The notes beneath the pieces are model-generated. The model ran no database searches. It saw only the letters and a program-made list of their open reading frames with translations, and was not told the DNA's origin. DNA of 64,000 nucleotides from Candidatus Sungiibacteriota bacterium (GTDB taxonomy: Bacteria > Patescibacteria > Paceibacteria > Sungbacterales > SURF-37). The translations under genes and the position numbers were made by a program. The stretch covers positions 1 through 64,000 of the forward strand of contig JACPMF010000007.1 of assembly GCA_016186145.1 (NCBI GenBank). The letters run 5' to 3'. Shown here piece after piece: positions 19,831 to 27,239 of the stretch (the stretch's first letter is position 1; each line of letters opens with the position of its first letter).

Positions 19831-20039
19831 CAATGGGCGAAAAGCGTTTAAATAGTCCCGCAACTTCCGCGACCAAAGGGAACGAGAAGTTGGCGAGAAT
19901 CCCGCACCTCCCAAACTGCTGACCTGTTAAAATATAGAGTCAGTATCGCGGAAGTACGGGATCGCGCACTCTAACCTCATCCCGCTTTCAGCGGGATTCG
20001 GGATGGTGCGGTGACTTTTCACGGGATTATGGCTTTTTT
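19831..20039. other. Gene-free interval upstream of tRNA-Lys
   Basis: No gene. It contains GCGAAAAGCGTTTAAATAG, related to the second hairpin of the 9778-9854 repeat. ATCCCGCTTTCAGCGGGAT forms a hairpin near 19979-19998. A TATAG box is possible near 19934, but no promoter is convincing. Confidence 0.4.
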
Positions 20040-20112
20040 GCACCCATAGCTCAGCTGGCAGAGCAGTTGCCTCTTAAGCAAACGGTCGCAGGTTCGAATC
20101 CTGCTGGGTGCA
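20040..20112 (+). tRNA. tRNA-Lys (anticodon CTT)
   Basis: 73 nt: acceptor GCACCCA/TGGGTGC, D stem GCTC/GAGC, anticodon stem GTTGC/GCAAA (one mismatch at the base), loop CTCTTAA, T arm GCAGG TTCGAAT CCTGC. Discriminator A, no CCA encoded. Confidence 0.93.
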
Positions 20113-20126
20113 AAAAATTCATCTAA

Positions 20127-20186
20127 TCCCCGAAAAAGCTGCAGACTCTTAATCTGTAGATGTAGGTTCGATTCCTACTGGGGGAA
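20127..20186 (+). pseudogene. D-arm-less tRNA-Lys-like sequence (CTT)
   Basis: 60 nt, 14 nt after tRNA-Lys. Acceptor TCCCCGA/TGGGGGA (one mismatch), anticodon stem GCAGA/TCTGT with loop CTCTTAA, intact T arm GTAGG TTCGATT CCTAC, discriminator A. Only AAAAGCT lies between acceptor and anticodon stem, so the D arm is missing. Either a deletion pseudogene of a second, different tRNA-Lys or an unusual armless tRNA. Confidence 0.75.
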
Positions 20187-20218
20187 TTAAATCTGGAATT
20201 ATAGATATTCAACTACTA

Positions 20219-21154
20219 TTACAGGGATTCGATCCCTGTAGAGAAAAGGGCCAACGCATTTTTTGTCGTCATTTCTGACACTTCTTCTACCGATAAATTT
20301 TTAAGCTCAGCAAGCTTTTTGGCAACCTCAATAACATATAGCGGTTCGTTGCGTTTGCCTCTGTAGGGAATGGGCGCCACGTAAGGAGCGTCTGTTTCTA
20401 GAAGTATGCGCTCCATCGGAATGTATTTTACAACTTCGTCGTAGTCGCGCGAAAAAGTTATGACGCCGCCGAAAGAAAACGAAAACCCCAAATCAAGAAG
20501 TTCTTTTGCGTCCTCTTTGACACCGGAAAAAAAATGAATAATGCCGGGAGGAGAACTTAGAACTTGGAGCTTGGAACTTAGAATTTGAATCAGGTCGGGA
20601 AACGCTTGACGGCAATGAATCATCAGGGGCTTTTTAACCTCGGCGGCTAACTTGATTTGTTGAAGAAAAACTCGATGCTGTTTTGCTTTTCTCTCTTCTA
20701 TAGGCAATCCGCCTTCGCCACAGGTTTCGGCGGATGCTCGTTTTTGTTGTCGCTCGCGTTGCTCGCGAACAAAAACGGCATAATCTAATCCGCATTCGCC
20801 AATCGCAACAACTTTCGGGTTCTCTGCTAATTTTTTGTAATACTCATAATCAAAAACCTCTCCCCTACTTTCAAATCCTCCTAATTCCTTATTCGTAATT
20901 CCTAATTCCTGTTCATCGTGATATGACTTTTCCGTGTGAATCGGATGAAGCCCCACAGCCGCATACACACCCTCCGTGTATTTTTCGGTAAACCCTACCG
21001 CCCGAGCCGCCGTGTCTTTTTGCGTGCCAACATTAACCATCCACACCCCGGAATCTCTTGCGCGCTTGATTACCAAATCAGCGTCGTCCCGAAACGCCGC
21101 GAATTGAACATGGGTGTGGATATCAAAAAGTTTTGGGATTGACAGAAATTTCAT
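20219..21154 (-). CDS. TatD family metal-dependent DNase
   Basis: 311 residues. TIM-barrel amidohydrolase-type nuclease with two-metal ligands DIHTHVQF, GECGLDYA, MIHCRQAF, GIIHFFSG and LLETDAPYVAP. TatD proteins act in DNA repair and turnover; some process D-aminoacyl or 3' ends. Three stretches depart from the family. EQELGITNKELGGFESRG (residues about 80-92 onward) comes from a TTATTCGTAATTCC repeat. REQRERQQKRASAETCGEG is near residue 140. ILSSKLQVLSSPPG (about 188-201) comes from an AACTTAGAACTTGGAGC repeat. All are in frame and in surface loops as far as can be judged. Confidence 0.9.
   Translation of the reverse strand: MKFLSIPKLFDIHTHVQFAAFRDDADLVIKRARDSGVWMVNVGTQKDTAARAVGFTEKYTEGVYAAVGLHPIHTEKSYHDEQELGITNKELGGFESRGEVFDYEYYKKLAENPKVVAIGECGLDYAVFVREQRERQQKRASAETCGEGGLPIEERKAKQHRVFLQQIKLAAEVKKPLMIHCRQAFPDLIQILSSKLQVLSSPPGIIHFFSGVKEDAKELLDLGFSFSFGGVITFSRDYDEVVKYIPMERILLETDAPYVAPIPYRGKRNEPLYVIEVAKKLAELKNLSVEEVSEMTTKNALALFSTGIESL
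20552..20591. repeat. GAACTTGGAGCTTGG-type insert in tatD
   Basis: Low-complexity block made of the unit AACTTGGAGCTTGG, the same motif as the ends of the S23 element at 1625-2036. It encodes ILSSKLQVLSS in frame. Confidence 0.7.
20878..20915. repeat. TAATTCCTTATTCG-type insert in tatD
   Basis: Repeats of ATTCCT/TAATTCCTTATTC, encoding QELGITNKELGG in frame. The same unit lies in the surface-protein gene at 610-642, where it encodes ELRIRNKELGI. Confidence 0.7.
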
Positions 21155-21225
21155 AAAAAGAGTACATTAAAAACACTCATCAACTATAGTACATTTATAA
21201 AAGGAAAAACCAAAAGGAGGTTGTA

Positions 21226-21615
21226 ATGAAGGGGATTTTCACGCTTCTGGCGATTCTGACAGTCCTAATGACTCCTATTGCCGCATTTGCCCTTGAACTC
21301 CCTGCCAACTATCAGACAAAGAGCGAGCTCGACGGCCCTTACGCATGCGACAAGGGAAAGACGACTGTTAAACAGTACATCAACGATGACGAGGAGTGGG
21401 GCGTCTTGGAGGTTTACACGGAATCAGGAGATACTTTCATCAACTTCGGAACAGCAAAGGGCCAAACCTTTGCCATTAAGAACGCATCGGAAACGAAAGA
21501 CGTATCTCACAAAGAGTGGGATGAAGCGCTGCTCAAGAGCGCACCCGTGGTCTTCCACACCCTTCATGGCACCGGCCGACCCGACTGCGTGCCGGCTCCG
21601 GCAAAAACAAATTAA
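21226..21615 (+). CDS. Small secreted protein, unknown
   Basis: 129 residues. Strong ribosome site AAAGGAGGTTGTA before the ATG. Signal peptide MKGIFTLLAILTVLMTPIAA with cleavage near FALE. The mature part is acidic with two Cys (YACDKGKTTV, GRPDCVPAP), enough for one disulfide. No known domain is recognised. It is a monocistronic unit ending in a strong intrinsic terminator, transcribed divergently from tatD. It belongs to the group of exported SD-led small genes scattered over this window. Confidence 0.7.
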   Translation: MKGIFTLLAILTVLMTPIAAFALELPANYQTKSELDGPYACDKGKTTVKQYINDDEEWGVLEVYTESGDTFINFGTAKGQTFAIKNASETKDVSHKEWDEALLKSAPVVFHTLHGTGRPDCVPAPAKTN

Positions 21616-21620
21616 TCCAG

Positions 21621-21646
21621 GCGGGGGAACAATACCCCCGTTTTTT
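21621..21646 (+). terminator. Intrinsic terminator
   Basis: CGGGGG-AACAATA-CCCCCG followed by six T, 6 nt past the stop of the 129-residue secreted protein. Confidence 0.85.
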
Positions 21647-21706
21647 CATTGTTTGCCTGCGAGCGTAAACCGATAGCCACAACGCGAGCAGATGCAAACA
21701 ATAGAA

Positions 21707-21853
21707 CCCCGCACTAATTTTGCAACGGCAGTAGTAAAATTAATTGCTATGCTTAATATGTTTTGCAGACGCGAGTTGCGTGCGCCGAATAGGCGCACCC
21801 GTAAATAGGCGAAGCAGCTCGCCCCGATTTTACCCGCAAAATTTAATGCGGGG
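21707..21853. repeat. CCCCGCACTAA-type inverted repeat overlapping the metG 3' end
   Basis: CCCCGCACTAATTTTGC (21707-21723) and GCAAAATTTAATGCGGGG (21836-21853) are inverted. The final metG codons (ETPH and stop) lie inside the right arm, so the element has contributed the end of that protein. It is the same family as the arms around tRNA-Arg(GCG). Confidence 0.7.
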
Positions 21854-23378
21854 TCTCACCTAATCTAGGAAAAAGAGCTTTCTCTTTTCTAACAACTAAT
21901 ACCGAATCTTCAATATGAATCTGCTCCTTTATTTTTTCGGCTGTTTCCGGTAAAAACGGCTCCAGTAAATTGGCGATGGTGGAAATAACATAACCGGCAT
22001 TTATAACAACGGCTTTCAAATCATCTCCGGCAAGCATCCAGGGCTTCTTCTCATTGATATATCTGTCGCTAAGCGAAACAAGCTTCCAAACGCTAATCAG
22101 CGCCTCGTTCAGCCGGAACCCCTCAAGCTGGCGCTCGTACTCCAGAAAAACATTCTTACAGCCGACGCGTATTCTTTCTTCAATTTCTTTTTCTCCGCCA
22201 GAGGCGGAGAAATCAAAACGAATCGGCCCGAGCTTCGCGCCAACCGCAGCAATCCGGGCCACCAGATTACCGAGTCCGTTAGCCAAGTCTCCGTTATAAC
22301 GCTCTTCAAATTTTTTATAGCTAAAGTCGCCGTCTTCATACGAAGGAAATTCGCGCAAAAAATAATATCTAACTGGATCAGCTCCATATTTATCGACAAC
22401 CTCATCCGGCGATATCACATTACCTACCGTTTTAGAAATCTTTTGGCCTTCGACGTTTACAAAGCCATGAACAAAAATTGTTTTGGGCAATTCAAGCCCT
22501 GCTGACAAAAGCATCCCCGGCCAGATTGCGGCGTGAAAACGCAAATTGTCCTTACCGACAACCTGAACGTCAGCCGGCCACCACTTAGAGAATGCTGAAT
22601 GCTGAATGCTGAATGCTGAATCATCGTGGCCGTAGCCGATGGCAGAAATGTAGTTTACCAGCGCGTCGCACCATACATACATGGTTTGCGTCGGATCGTC
22701 CGGCACCGGCACGCCCCATGGCAAATCTTTGCTGGGTCGGGAAAAACTCACGTCCTCAAGGCCGCTTTTTATTAACGAGAGAATCTCATTTCTTCTCGAA
22801 TCCGGCAAAACGTTCATGCGTCCGGAAACGATCGCCTGCTCTATTTGTCGGGAAAATTTTGACAACCGAAAAAACCAATTTTCTTCCTCAACGACCTCCG
22901 GCTCTTTTTGGTGATCCTGGCATTTCCCGCCGATCAAATCTTTTTCGGTTATAAACGCTTCGTGCCCCACGCAATAAAGGCCGCGGTATTTTTTCCAATA
23001 TATATCCCCTGAATCTTTCAGCGCCCGCCACATTTTTTGAGCGCCGGGCCAGTGCCGTTTCTGGTCGGATGTTCGTATGAAATCGTCGTAAGAGATATTC
23101 AGAAGTTTTTGCATATCACGGAACTTCTCTGAATTTTCATCAACCAGCTCTTTCGGCGTTTTTCTTTCTTCTTCCGCTTTTCGAACTATCTTTGCGCCAT
23201 GCTCGTCGGTGCCAACCAAAAAACGGACATCGTCGCCCTTAATCCTTCGGTAGCGCGCAAGAACATCGGCAATAAGCGGATCCAAAATATGGCCGACATG
23301 GGGCGCGGCGTTAGCATACGGGATGCTGGTTGTAATATAAAATTTATTTTTTTGATTTGACATGGTGTTCGCCCCCAT
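21843..23378 (-). CDS. metG: Methionyl-tRNA synthetase
   Basis: 511 residues from ATG 23378; longer readings to 23540 have no support, as the promoter lies in between. Class I synthetase: HIGH-type signature PHVGH (SIPYANAAPHVGHILDP), a Cys/His zinc-knuckle region (YCVGHEAFITEKDL, GGKCQDHQKEP), WCDALVNYISA and KMSKS-type KISKTVG. The anticodon-binding helices are at the C-terminus and there is no tRNA-binding tail domain. Residues about 253-264 (DDSAFSIQHSAF) come from a four-fold GAATGCT heptamer repeat placed in frame before KWWPADVQ. A TAATAT box 7 nt before the ATG predicts a leaderless mRNA. Confidence 0.93.
   Translation of the reverse strand: MGANTMSNQKNKFYITTSIPYANAAPHVGHILDPLIADVLARYRRIKGDDVRFLVGTDEHGAKIVRKAEEERKTPKELVDENSEKFRDMQKLLNISYDDFIRTSDQKRHWPGAQKMWRALKDSGDIYWKKYRGLYCVGHEAFITEKDLIGGKCQDHQKEPEVVEEENWFFRLSKFSRQIEQAIVSGRMNVLPDSRRNEILSLIKSGLEDVSFSRPSKDLPWGVPVPDDPTQTMYVWCDALVNYISAIGYGHDDSAFSIQHSAFSKWWPADVQVVGKDNLRFHAAIWPGMLLSAGLELPKTIFVHGFVNVEGQKISKTVGNVISPDEVVDKYGADPVRYYFLREFPSYEDGDFSYKKFEERYNGDLANGLGNLVARIAAVGAKLGPIRFDFSASGGEKEIEERIRVGCKNVFLEYERQLEGFRLNEALISVWKLVSLSDRYINEKKPWMLAGDDLKAVVINAGYVISTIANLLEPFLPETAEKIKEQIHIEDSVLVVRKEKALFPRLGETPH
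22590..22621. repeat. GAATGCT heptamer array inside metG
   Basis: Four GAATGCT units and a final GAAT. With seven-base units, each unit shifts the frame, so copy-number changes other than multiples of three would break metG. Encodes SAFSIQHSAF. Confidence 0.8.
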
Positions 23379-23385
23379 GGTACAG

Positions 23386-23412
23386 ATATTACTACGTTCT
23401 TTCAACAAATCA
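23386..23412 (-). promoter_or_regulatory. metG promoter, leaderless
   Basis: Minus-strand -10 TAATAT (23391-23386), with a TTGATT -35 about 16 bp upstream. The ATG at 23378 is 7 nt after the -10. It lies back to back with the ribosome site of the divergent gene at 23436. Confidence 0.55.
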
Positions 23413-23435
23413 ATTTCGCAATACGGAGGAAAAAA

Positions 23436-24137
23436 ATGGCCAGGAAAAGATTTCTTTACACGATTCTTGCCATTGCTGCCATTATCGCTCTTTTTACGAC
23501 TATTACTGTTTACAAACAAGAAAAAATTCAAAAGATTCAAGAAATAAAAGGGGGTTCAATTTCTACAAATACCGAAGATGCCGCAAAAGACTTACCGGAA
23601 TCCTCCACAATTAGGCAGGCGGCCCTGCTGGCAAAAAATGCGGCTGATAAACAGCGGGCTGAAGAAAAAAAGAGGTTAGACGAAGAAAAAAATATAAAAG
23701 CTGCCGAGGTAATCAGTAACGGATTAATGCTATACTATTTCAACGGTGGAAATAGCCCAACAAACCACATACCCTCCTCTGGCGTGATTAGATTAAAAAC
23801 TGACAAATACGACAATTACAATCACAACAAGTTTGCCCCGGAGGTTTTCGCTCTATACCCTAAGTGTATGAATGATGAAGATAGAATGTACGTGGAACAA
23901 ACTTGTATATACACTGCATTCATTCTCGACAGAGTACCGCGCAACAAAGAACTCTTCGGGGCACTAGCGCTTGCGCGAGATGCCGGCATACAAATCGTAT
24001 TAACTTATGCTGATAACAATGAACCTGGTAGCTTGTACAAAAGTACTAATACGCGGGGAACACCCCAGATATGGATTAATATTCTCACCACTGACCAAGC
24101 CATTATAGATTATCTCACCAAAGACGCCAGTAAATAG
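23436..24137 (+). CDS. Membrane-anchored protein with coiled coil, unknown
   Basis: 233 residues, ribosome site CGGAGGAAAAAA before the ATG. One N-terminal membrane helix (FLYTILAIAAIIALFTTITVY) is followed by a charged coiled coil (LAKNAADKQRAEEKKRLDEE). The external domain is about 130 residues with two Cys (YPKCMNDEDRMYVEQTC). It may form one disulfide. No known family recognised. It is monocistronic, divergent from metG and ends in a bidirectional terminator. Confidence 0.65.
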   Translation: MARKRFLYTILAIAAIIALFTTITVYKQEKIQKIQEIKGGSISTNTEDAAKDLPESSTIRQAALLAKNAADKQRAEEKKRLDEEKNIKAAEVISNGLMLYYFNGGNSPTNHIPSSGVIRLKTDKYDNYNHNKFAPEVFALYPKCMNDEDRMYVEQTCIYTAFILDRVPRNKELFGALALARDAGIQIVLTYADNNEPGSLYKSTNTRGTPQIWINILTTDQAIIDYLTKDASK

Positions 24138-24144
24138 CCGAAAA

Positions 24145-24167
24145 AAGAGCGCTCGAAAGCGCTCTTT
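24145..24167. terminator. Bidirectional intrinsic terminator
   Basis: AAAGAGCGCT-CGAA-AGCGCTCTTT between convergent genes; serves the gene ending at 24137 and the PerM gene ending at 24170. Confidence 0.85.
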
Positions 24168-24169
24168 AA

Positions 24170-25225
24170 TTATCCGTTGCCGCCATACTGAAATACCCCC
24201 CTCTTTTTACGGTCGGTATCCGACAAAAACTCTACAAGCACGCTTGCAACCGGAACCGCCAAAAGAAGGCCGAGAACTCCGCCGAGTTTTCCCCCGATCA
24301 AAAGCGCTATGATGACCACCAGGGGATTCAATCCGATTGTTCTTCGCATAACCGTAGGGACGATCAAATGGCTTTCAATCTGCTGGATGACGAAGTAAAC
24401 GGCGATAATGATAAGCCCGAGAACGGGACTTTGCACGAAAGCAACCGCCACGGCGGGTGCTGCGGCAAAAATCGGCCCGATAACCGGAATAACTTCGAAG
24501 ATAGCGGCGAGCACCGCAAAAACCAGACTGTACCGGACATCCAAAAGAGTAAGCGCGATGTAAACCATAATGCCGACAATAACCCCGAGAAGCGCCTGGG
24601 CGCGCAGCCACTGACCAAGCTTCTGCTGCGCCCTCAACCACAAGTCAACCGCATATTCCTCGTACTCAAGCGGAACAATCAGGCGGAGAAAATTCTCAAT
24701 CCCTTTTTCCTGGGTCGCGAGGTAAAACGAGACGACAATGGTAATCACCGCAACGGTTACGCCGCCGAAAAAATCCACCGTCAGCGCAAGAGTATTCTCG
24801 GCAAGCTGTTGAAGCTGGCCGGGCGCTGCGGCAAAAAGTTCCTGCCGGTTCTCAACGAATAAACCCGAAAGAGGAACACCGGTAAACGATTGGATTTCCC
24901 GCAGAAGTTCGCGCTGATAAATAGGATACGAAGAAATAAAATTCTGAAGCTCGCCTACAACTGCCGGCAGGGCAAGATATATAACGCCGATAAGGAAAAC
25001 GGCAGCAAGAGCGTAGATCACAATAACAGAGATAATCCGTGACACACGGTACTTTCTTCCGAACTGGACGATGGGTTCGATTGCCGATGCGAGAACCACG
25101 GCAAAAAGAAGGGCGGCCAGTATTTGCCACAGGTAGTATGCGGCAGCAACCAAAAACACGAGCCCCAAAAGACGGAGAAAGGTTCCCCAAGTAATGTCTA
25201 TTTTTTCTAGTTGTTTGGTAGGCAT
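24170..25225 (-). CDS. AI-2E/PerM family transporter
   Basis: 351 residues, about eight membrane helices in the PerM pattern. Pairs near the N-terminus (LLGLVFLVAAAYYLWQILAA) and after the soluble region (VAVITIVVSFYLATQEKG) are followed by the conserved C-terminal block FEVIPVIGPIFAAAPAVAVAF, QQIESHLIVPTVMRRTIGLNP and LLIGGKLGGVLGLLLAVPVAS. Members are proposed to export autoinducer-2 or act as ion/solute exporters; the substrate here is unknown. A repeat cassette shared with doxX and holA lies directly before the start codon. Confidence 0.88.
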   Translation of the reverse strand: MPTKQLEKIDITWGTFLRLLGLVFLVAAAYYLWQILAALLFAVVLASAIEPIVQFGRKYRVSRIISVIVIYALAAVFLIGVIYLALPAVVGELQNFISSYPIYQRELLREIQSFTGVPLSGLFVENRQELFAAAPGQLQQLAENTLALTVDFFGGVTVAVITIVVSFYLATQEKGIENFLRLIVPLEYEEYAVDLWLRAQQKLGQWLRAQALLGVIVGIMVYIALTLLDVRYSLVFAVLAAIFEVIPVIGPIFAAAPAVAVAFVQSPVLGLIIIAVYFVIQQIESHLIVPTVMRRTIGLNPLVVIIALLIGGKLGGVLGLLLAVPVASVLVEFLSDTDRKKRGVFQYGGNG

Positions 25226-25228
25226 GCC

Positions 25229-25390
25229 AAATTTATTTAAATTTTGGAGCGAAGCGATAAAATTTAACTATAAATTTGAGCACCCCGTTAGATGCGGAAA
25301 TATAGTAGTTTTCTACGCCTGGTAAAGTTATACGTGTTATACTTTTTGTAAATTTTTTTATGGTTTGTTCCGCTATCTAACGGGGTAAAG
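25229..25390. repeat. Start-codon-proximal palindromic cassette, copy upstream of PerM gene
   Basis: First arm: AAATTTATTTAAATTTTGG and GATAAAATTTAACTATAAATTT around GAGCGAAGC. Second: ACCCCGTTAGATGCGGAA ... TTCCGCTATCTAACGGGGT. Layout and position, 4 bp from the ATG, match 37709-37834 and 53966-54090. Confidence 0.65.
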
Positions 25391-25443
25391 GTTTGGCGGC
25401 TGCGATTTTTGCGCCTGCCGCTTAAAATCGCAGGCCAAGCCCT

Positions 25444-26712
25444 TTATATTTTTAACAACTTCTCCAGCTTCTCCCTCTCATACGCCGGCCCCAGAAGCGC
25501 TAGGTTCATTGTCTCCTCCTTTATTATATCACGAGCAACGCTCTGAATGTCTTCAACACTCACCGCATCGAGCTTTTTAAAAACCTCATCAATGGTCAGC
25601 GGCTTGCCGGTAAGAATCTCTTCGCCGCCGATAAAAGTGGCGAGGTTGGAAGAAGACTCCATGCCAATCAAGCTCGTTCCTTTTACGTAATCCCTCGCTT
25701 TCTTAAGCTCCTCTTCGGGAACCTTCAAATCGCGTATTTTCCTATACTCGCCGAGAATTGTTTCGATCGCTTTATCAAGCTTTTCTACGGGAACCCCGGC
25801 ATATGTCGCGAGGTAACCATAACGGCTATAATCGTCGAAACTCGTTGAAATATGATACGCGAGGCCAAGCTCTTCCCGTACTTCCAAAAACATGCGGGAG
25901 CTCATACCGCCGCCAAGAATCGTTGCAAGAAGGGACGCGGGCCATACACGCGGATCGTCCTTGCCGAAACCGCGAAAACCAAGAATAACGTGCATCTGAT
26001 CCGTTTTCTTTTCCTCGTGAAAAAACGCGGGGGAAGATTGTCCTTCTTTGACTTTTGGCTGCGTCCTTGGCTCTCCGTCACGAAGGTCCCGGAAAGTCTC
26101 TTTTATTTTCTCAACCACCGCAGCCTCATTTTTAATGTTTCCGGCAACAATCACCGCAGTGTTTTTGGCAACGTACTGGCTATGAAAATAATCGACAAAA
26201 TCATCCCGCTTGAGAGATTTGATAACGGGTTCTTCGCCAAGCGTCTCCCACCCTGCCGGCTGATCTCCATATAACAACCTCTCCCAAAGGTAACCGGCCC
26301 GCTGGGGCGGATCGTCATGCCGCATGTGCATTTCTTCAATTATTACTCCCCGCTCGCGCTCTATCTCTTCTGCGGGGAGCGTTGAATTCAAAAATATGTC
26401 CGTCACTACATCAAAGGCCTGATCAAAATACTGGTAGCCGACTTTGGCAAAGTACCCCGTATATTCATTCGAGGTGAATGCGTTATACACCGCACCAAGG
26501 CCGTCGAGCTCAACCGCGATCTGAATTTTTGAAGGCCGTTTTACGGTGCCCTTGAAAAACATGTGCTCAAGAAAATGCGAGATGCCGTTGTTCTGCCGTG
26601 TCTCATGATTTGATCCGGTTCCCACAAAAATCAAAACCGTCACGGTGTTTGTCCCGCTCATTGAGGCCGTCAATATTCTCATCCCATTTGGAAGAACTTC
26701 TTTTTTGAACAT
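25444..26712 (-). CDS. M16 family zinc peptidase (processing-peptidase-like)
   Basis: 422 residues. The inverted zinc motif HFLEH (residues about 46-50) with downstream Glu matches M16B peptidases. GTGSNHETRQNNGISHF precedes it, and ERGVIIEEMHMRHDDPP carries the third ligand region. The second half (IHVILGFRGFGKDD-like, LATILGGGMSSRMFLEVREELGLAY) is the inactive-type partner domain; GGGMSSRMFLEVRE is the classic glycine-rich loop. Such cytosolic peptidases degrade or process small proteins. Three genes downstream of hicB in the same direction, with 9 bp between hicA stop and this start, so possibly co-transcribed. Confidence 0.92.
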   Translation of the reverse strand: MFKKEVLPNGMRILTASMSGTNTVTVLIFVGTGSNHETRQNNGISHFLEHMFFKGTVKRPSKIQIAVELDGLGAVYNAFTSNEYTGYFAKVGYQYFDQAFDVVTDIFLNSTLPAEEIERERGVIIEEMHMRHDDPPQRAGYLWERLLYGDQPAGWETLGEEPVIKSLKRDDFVDYFHSQYVAKNTAVIVAGNIKNEAAVVEKIKETFRDLRDGEPRTQPKVKEGQSSPAFFHEEKKTDQMHVILGFRGFGKDDPRVWPASLLATILGGGMSSRMFLEVREELGLAYHISTSFDDYSRYGYLATYAGVPVEKLDKAIETILGEYRKIRDLKVPEEELKKARDYVKGTSLIGMESSSNLATFIGGEEILTGKPLTIDEVFKKLDAVSVEDIQSVARDIIKEETMNLALLGPAYEREKLEKLLKI

Positions 26713-26721
26713 GCGAATTTT

Positions 26722-26946
26722 CTAAAGTTTTAAAAACTCTTTAAGAGAAAGACCGGCTTGTTTGAGGATCTTTAACAACAGGCCGCGACCGATATCTTTA
26801 CCGCCGTGCATTGGAACAGATGTCAGATGTTTCGTTACAGGATGCTGAAAGAAATAATGGCTGCCCTTTGCGTATATAAAACGAAAACCGGCGCGAACCA
26901 ATTTTCTTATAACCGTCCGGGCACCTATAATTGGTAATACGCTCAT
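26722..26946 (-). CDS. hicA: HicA-type mRNA interferase toxin
   Basis: 74 residues, dsRBD-like HicA/YcfA fold: ARTVIRKLVRAGFRFIYAKG, catalytic-His region KGSHYFFQHP, and VPMHGGKDIGRGLLLKILKQAG. It overlaps hicB by the ATGA tetranucleotide (hicB TGA within the hicA ATG), so the antitoxin is translated first, the reverse of the usual hicA-hicB order. Confidence 0.88.
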   Translation of the reverse strand: MSVLPIIGARTVIRKLVRAGFRFIYAKGSHYFFQHPVTKHLTSVPMHGGKDIGRGLLLKILKQAGLSLKEFLKL

Positions 26947-27212
26947 GCAACTGGTGCAAAAGAAGAGCGCCCATGGTTCTTTATTATTTGAATTACACCC
27001 TTCCTTTCCGCGTTAACTATAGCGCTAGCTTCAATGGCGCCTTCCACAGCTTCGGCAATCATTCGCCTTGCTTCAGCAATGGTCCTTCCCCAAGAAACCG
27101 CGCCCGGGACAGTACGAGCTTCCGCGGTAAAGCCGCCCATATCTTTCTCCGGCTCAAAAACGCACTCAAAAACTCCGTACTTTGTTTTTATAGATAAAAT
27201 TTTCTTTACCAT
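26943..27212 (-). CDS. hicB: HicB-type antitoxin
   Basis: 89 residues with the partial RNase H-like HicB fold: VFECVFEPEKDMGGFTAEAR, VPGAVSWGRTIAEARRMIAEAVEGAI. There is no separate C-terminal DNA-binding domain. It is the first gene of a hicB-hicA pair, coupled by the ATGA overlap. Probably neutralises the downstream HicA. Confidence 0.85.
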   Translation of the reverse strand: MVKKILSIKTKYGVFECVFEPEKDMGGFTAEARTVPGAVSWGRTIAEARRMIAEAVEGAIEASAIVNAERKGVIQIIKNHGRSSFAPVA

Positions 27213-27239
27213 AAACGTACTTTAACACGTAAGCAGTCC

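Noticed and set aside
22590..22621. CRISPR-like repeats
   Set aside because: The GAATGCT units are 7-bp and contiguous, with no spacers.
23379..23540. 54-residue MetRS N-terminal extension
   Set aside because: No family match, and the promoter for the gene lies within this stretch.
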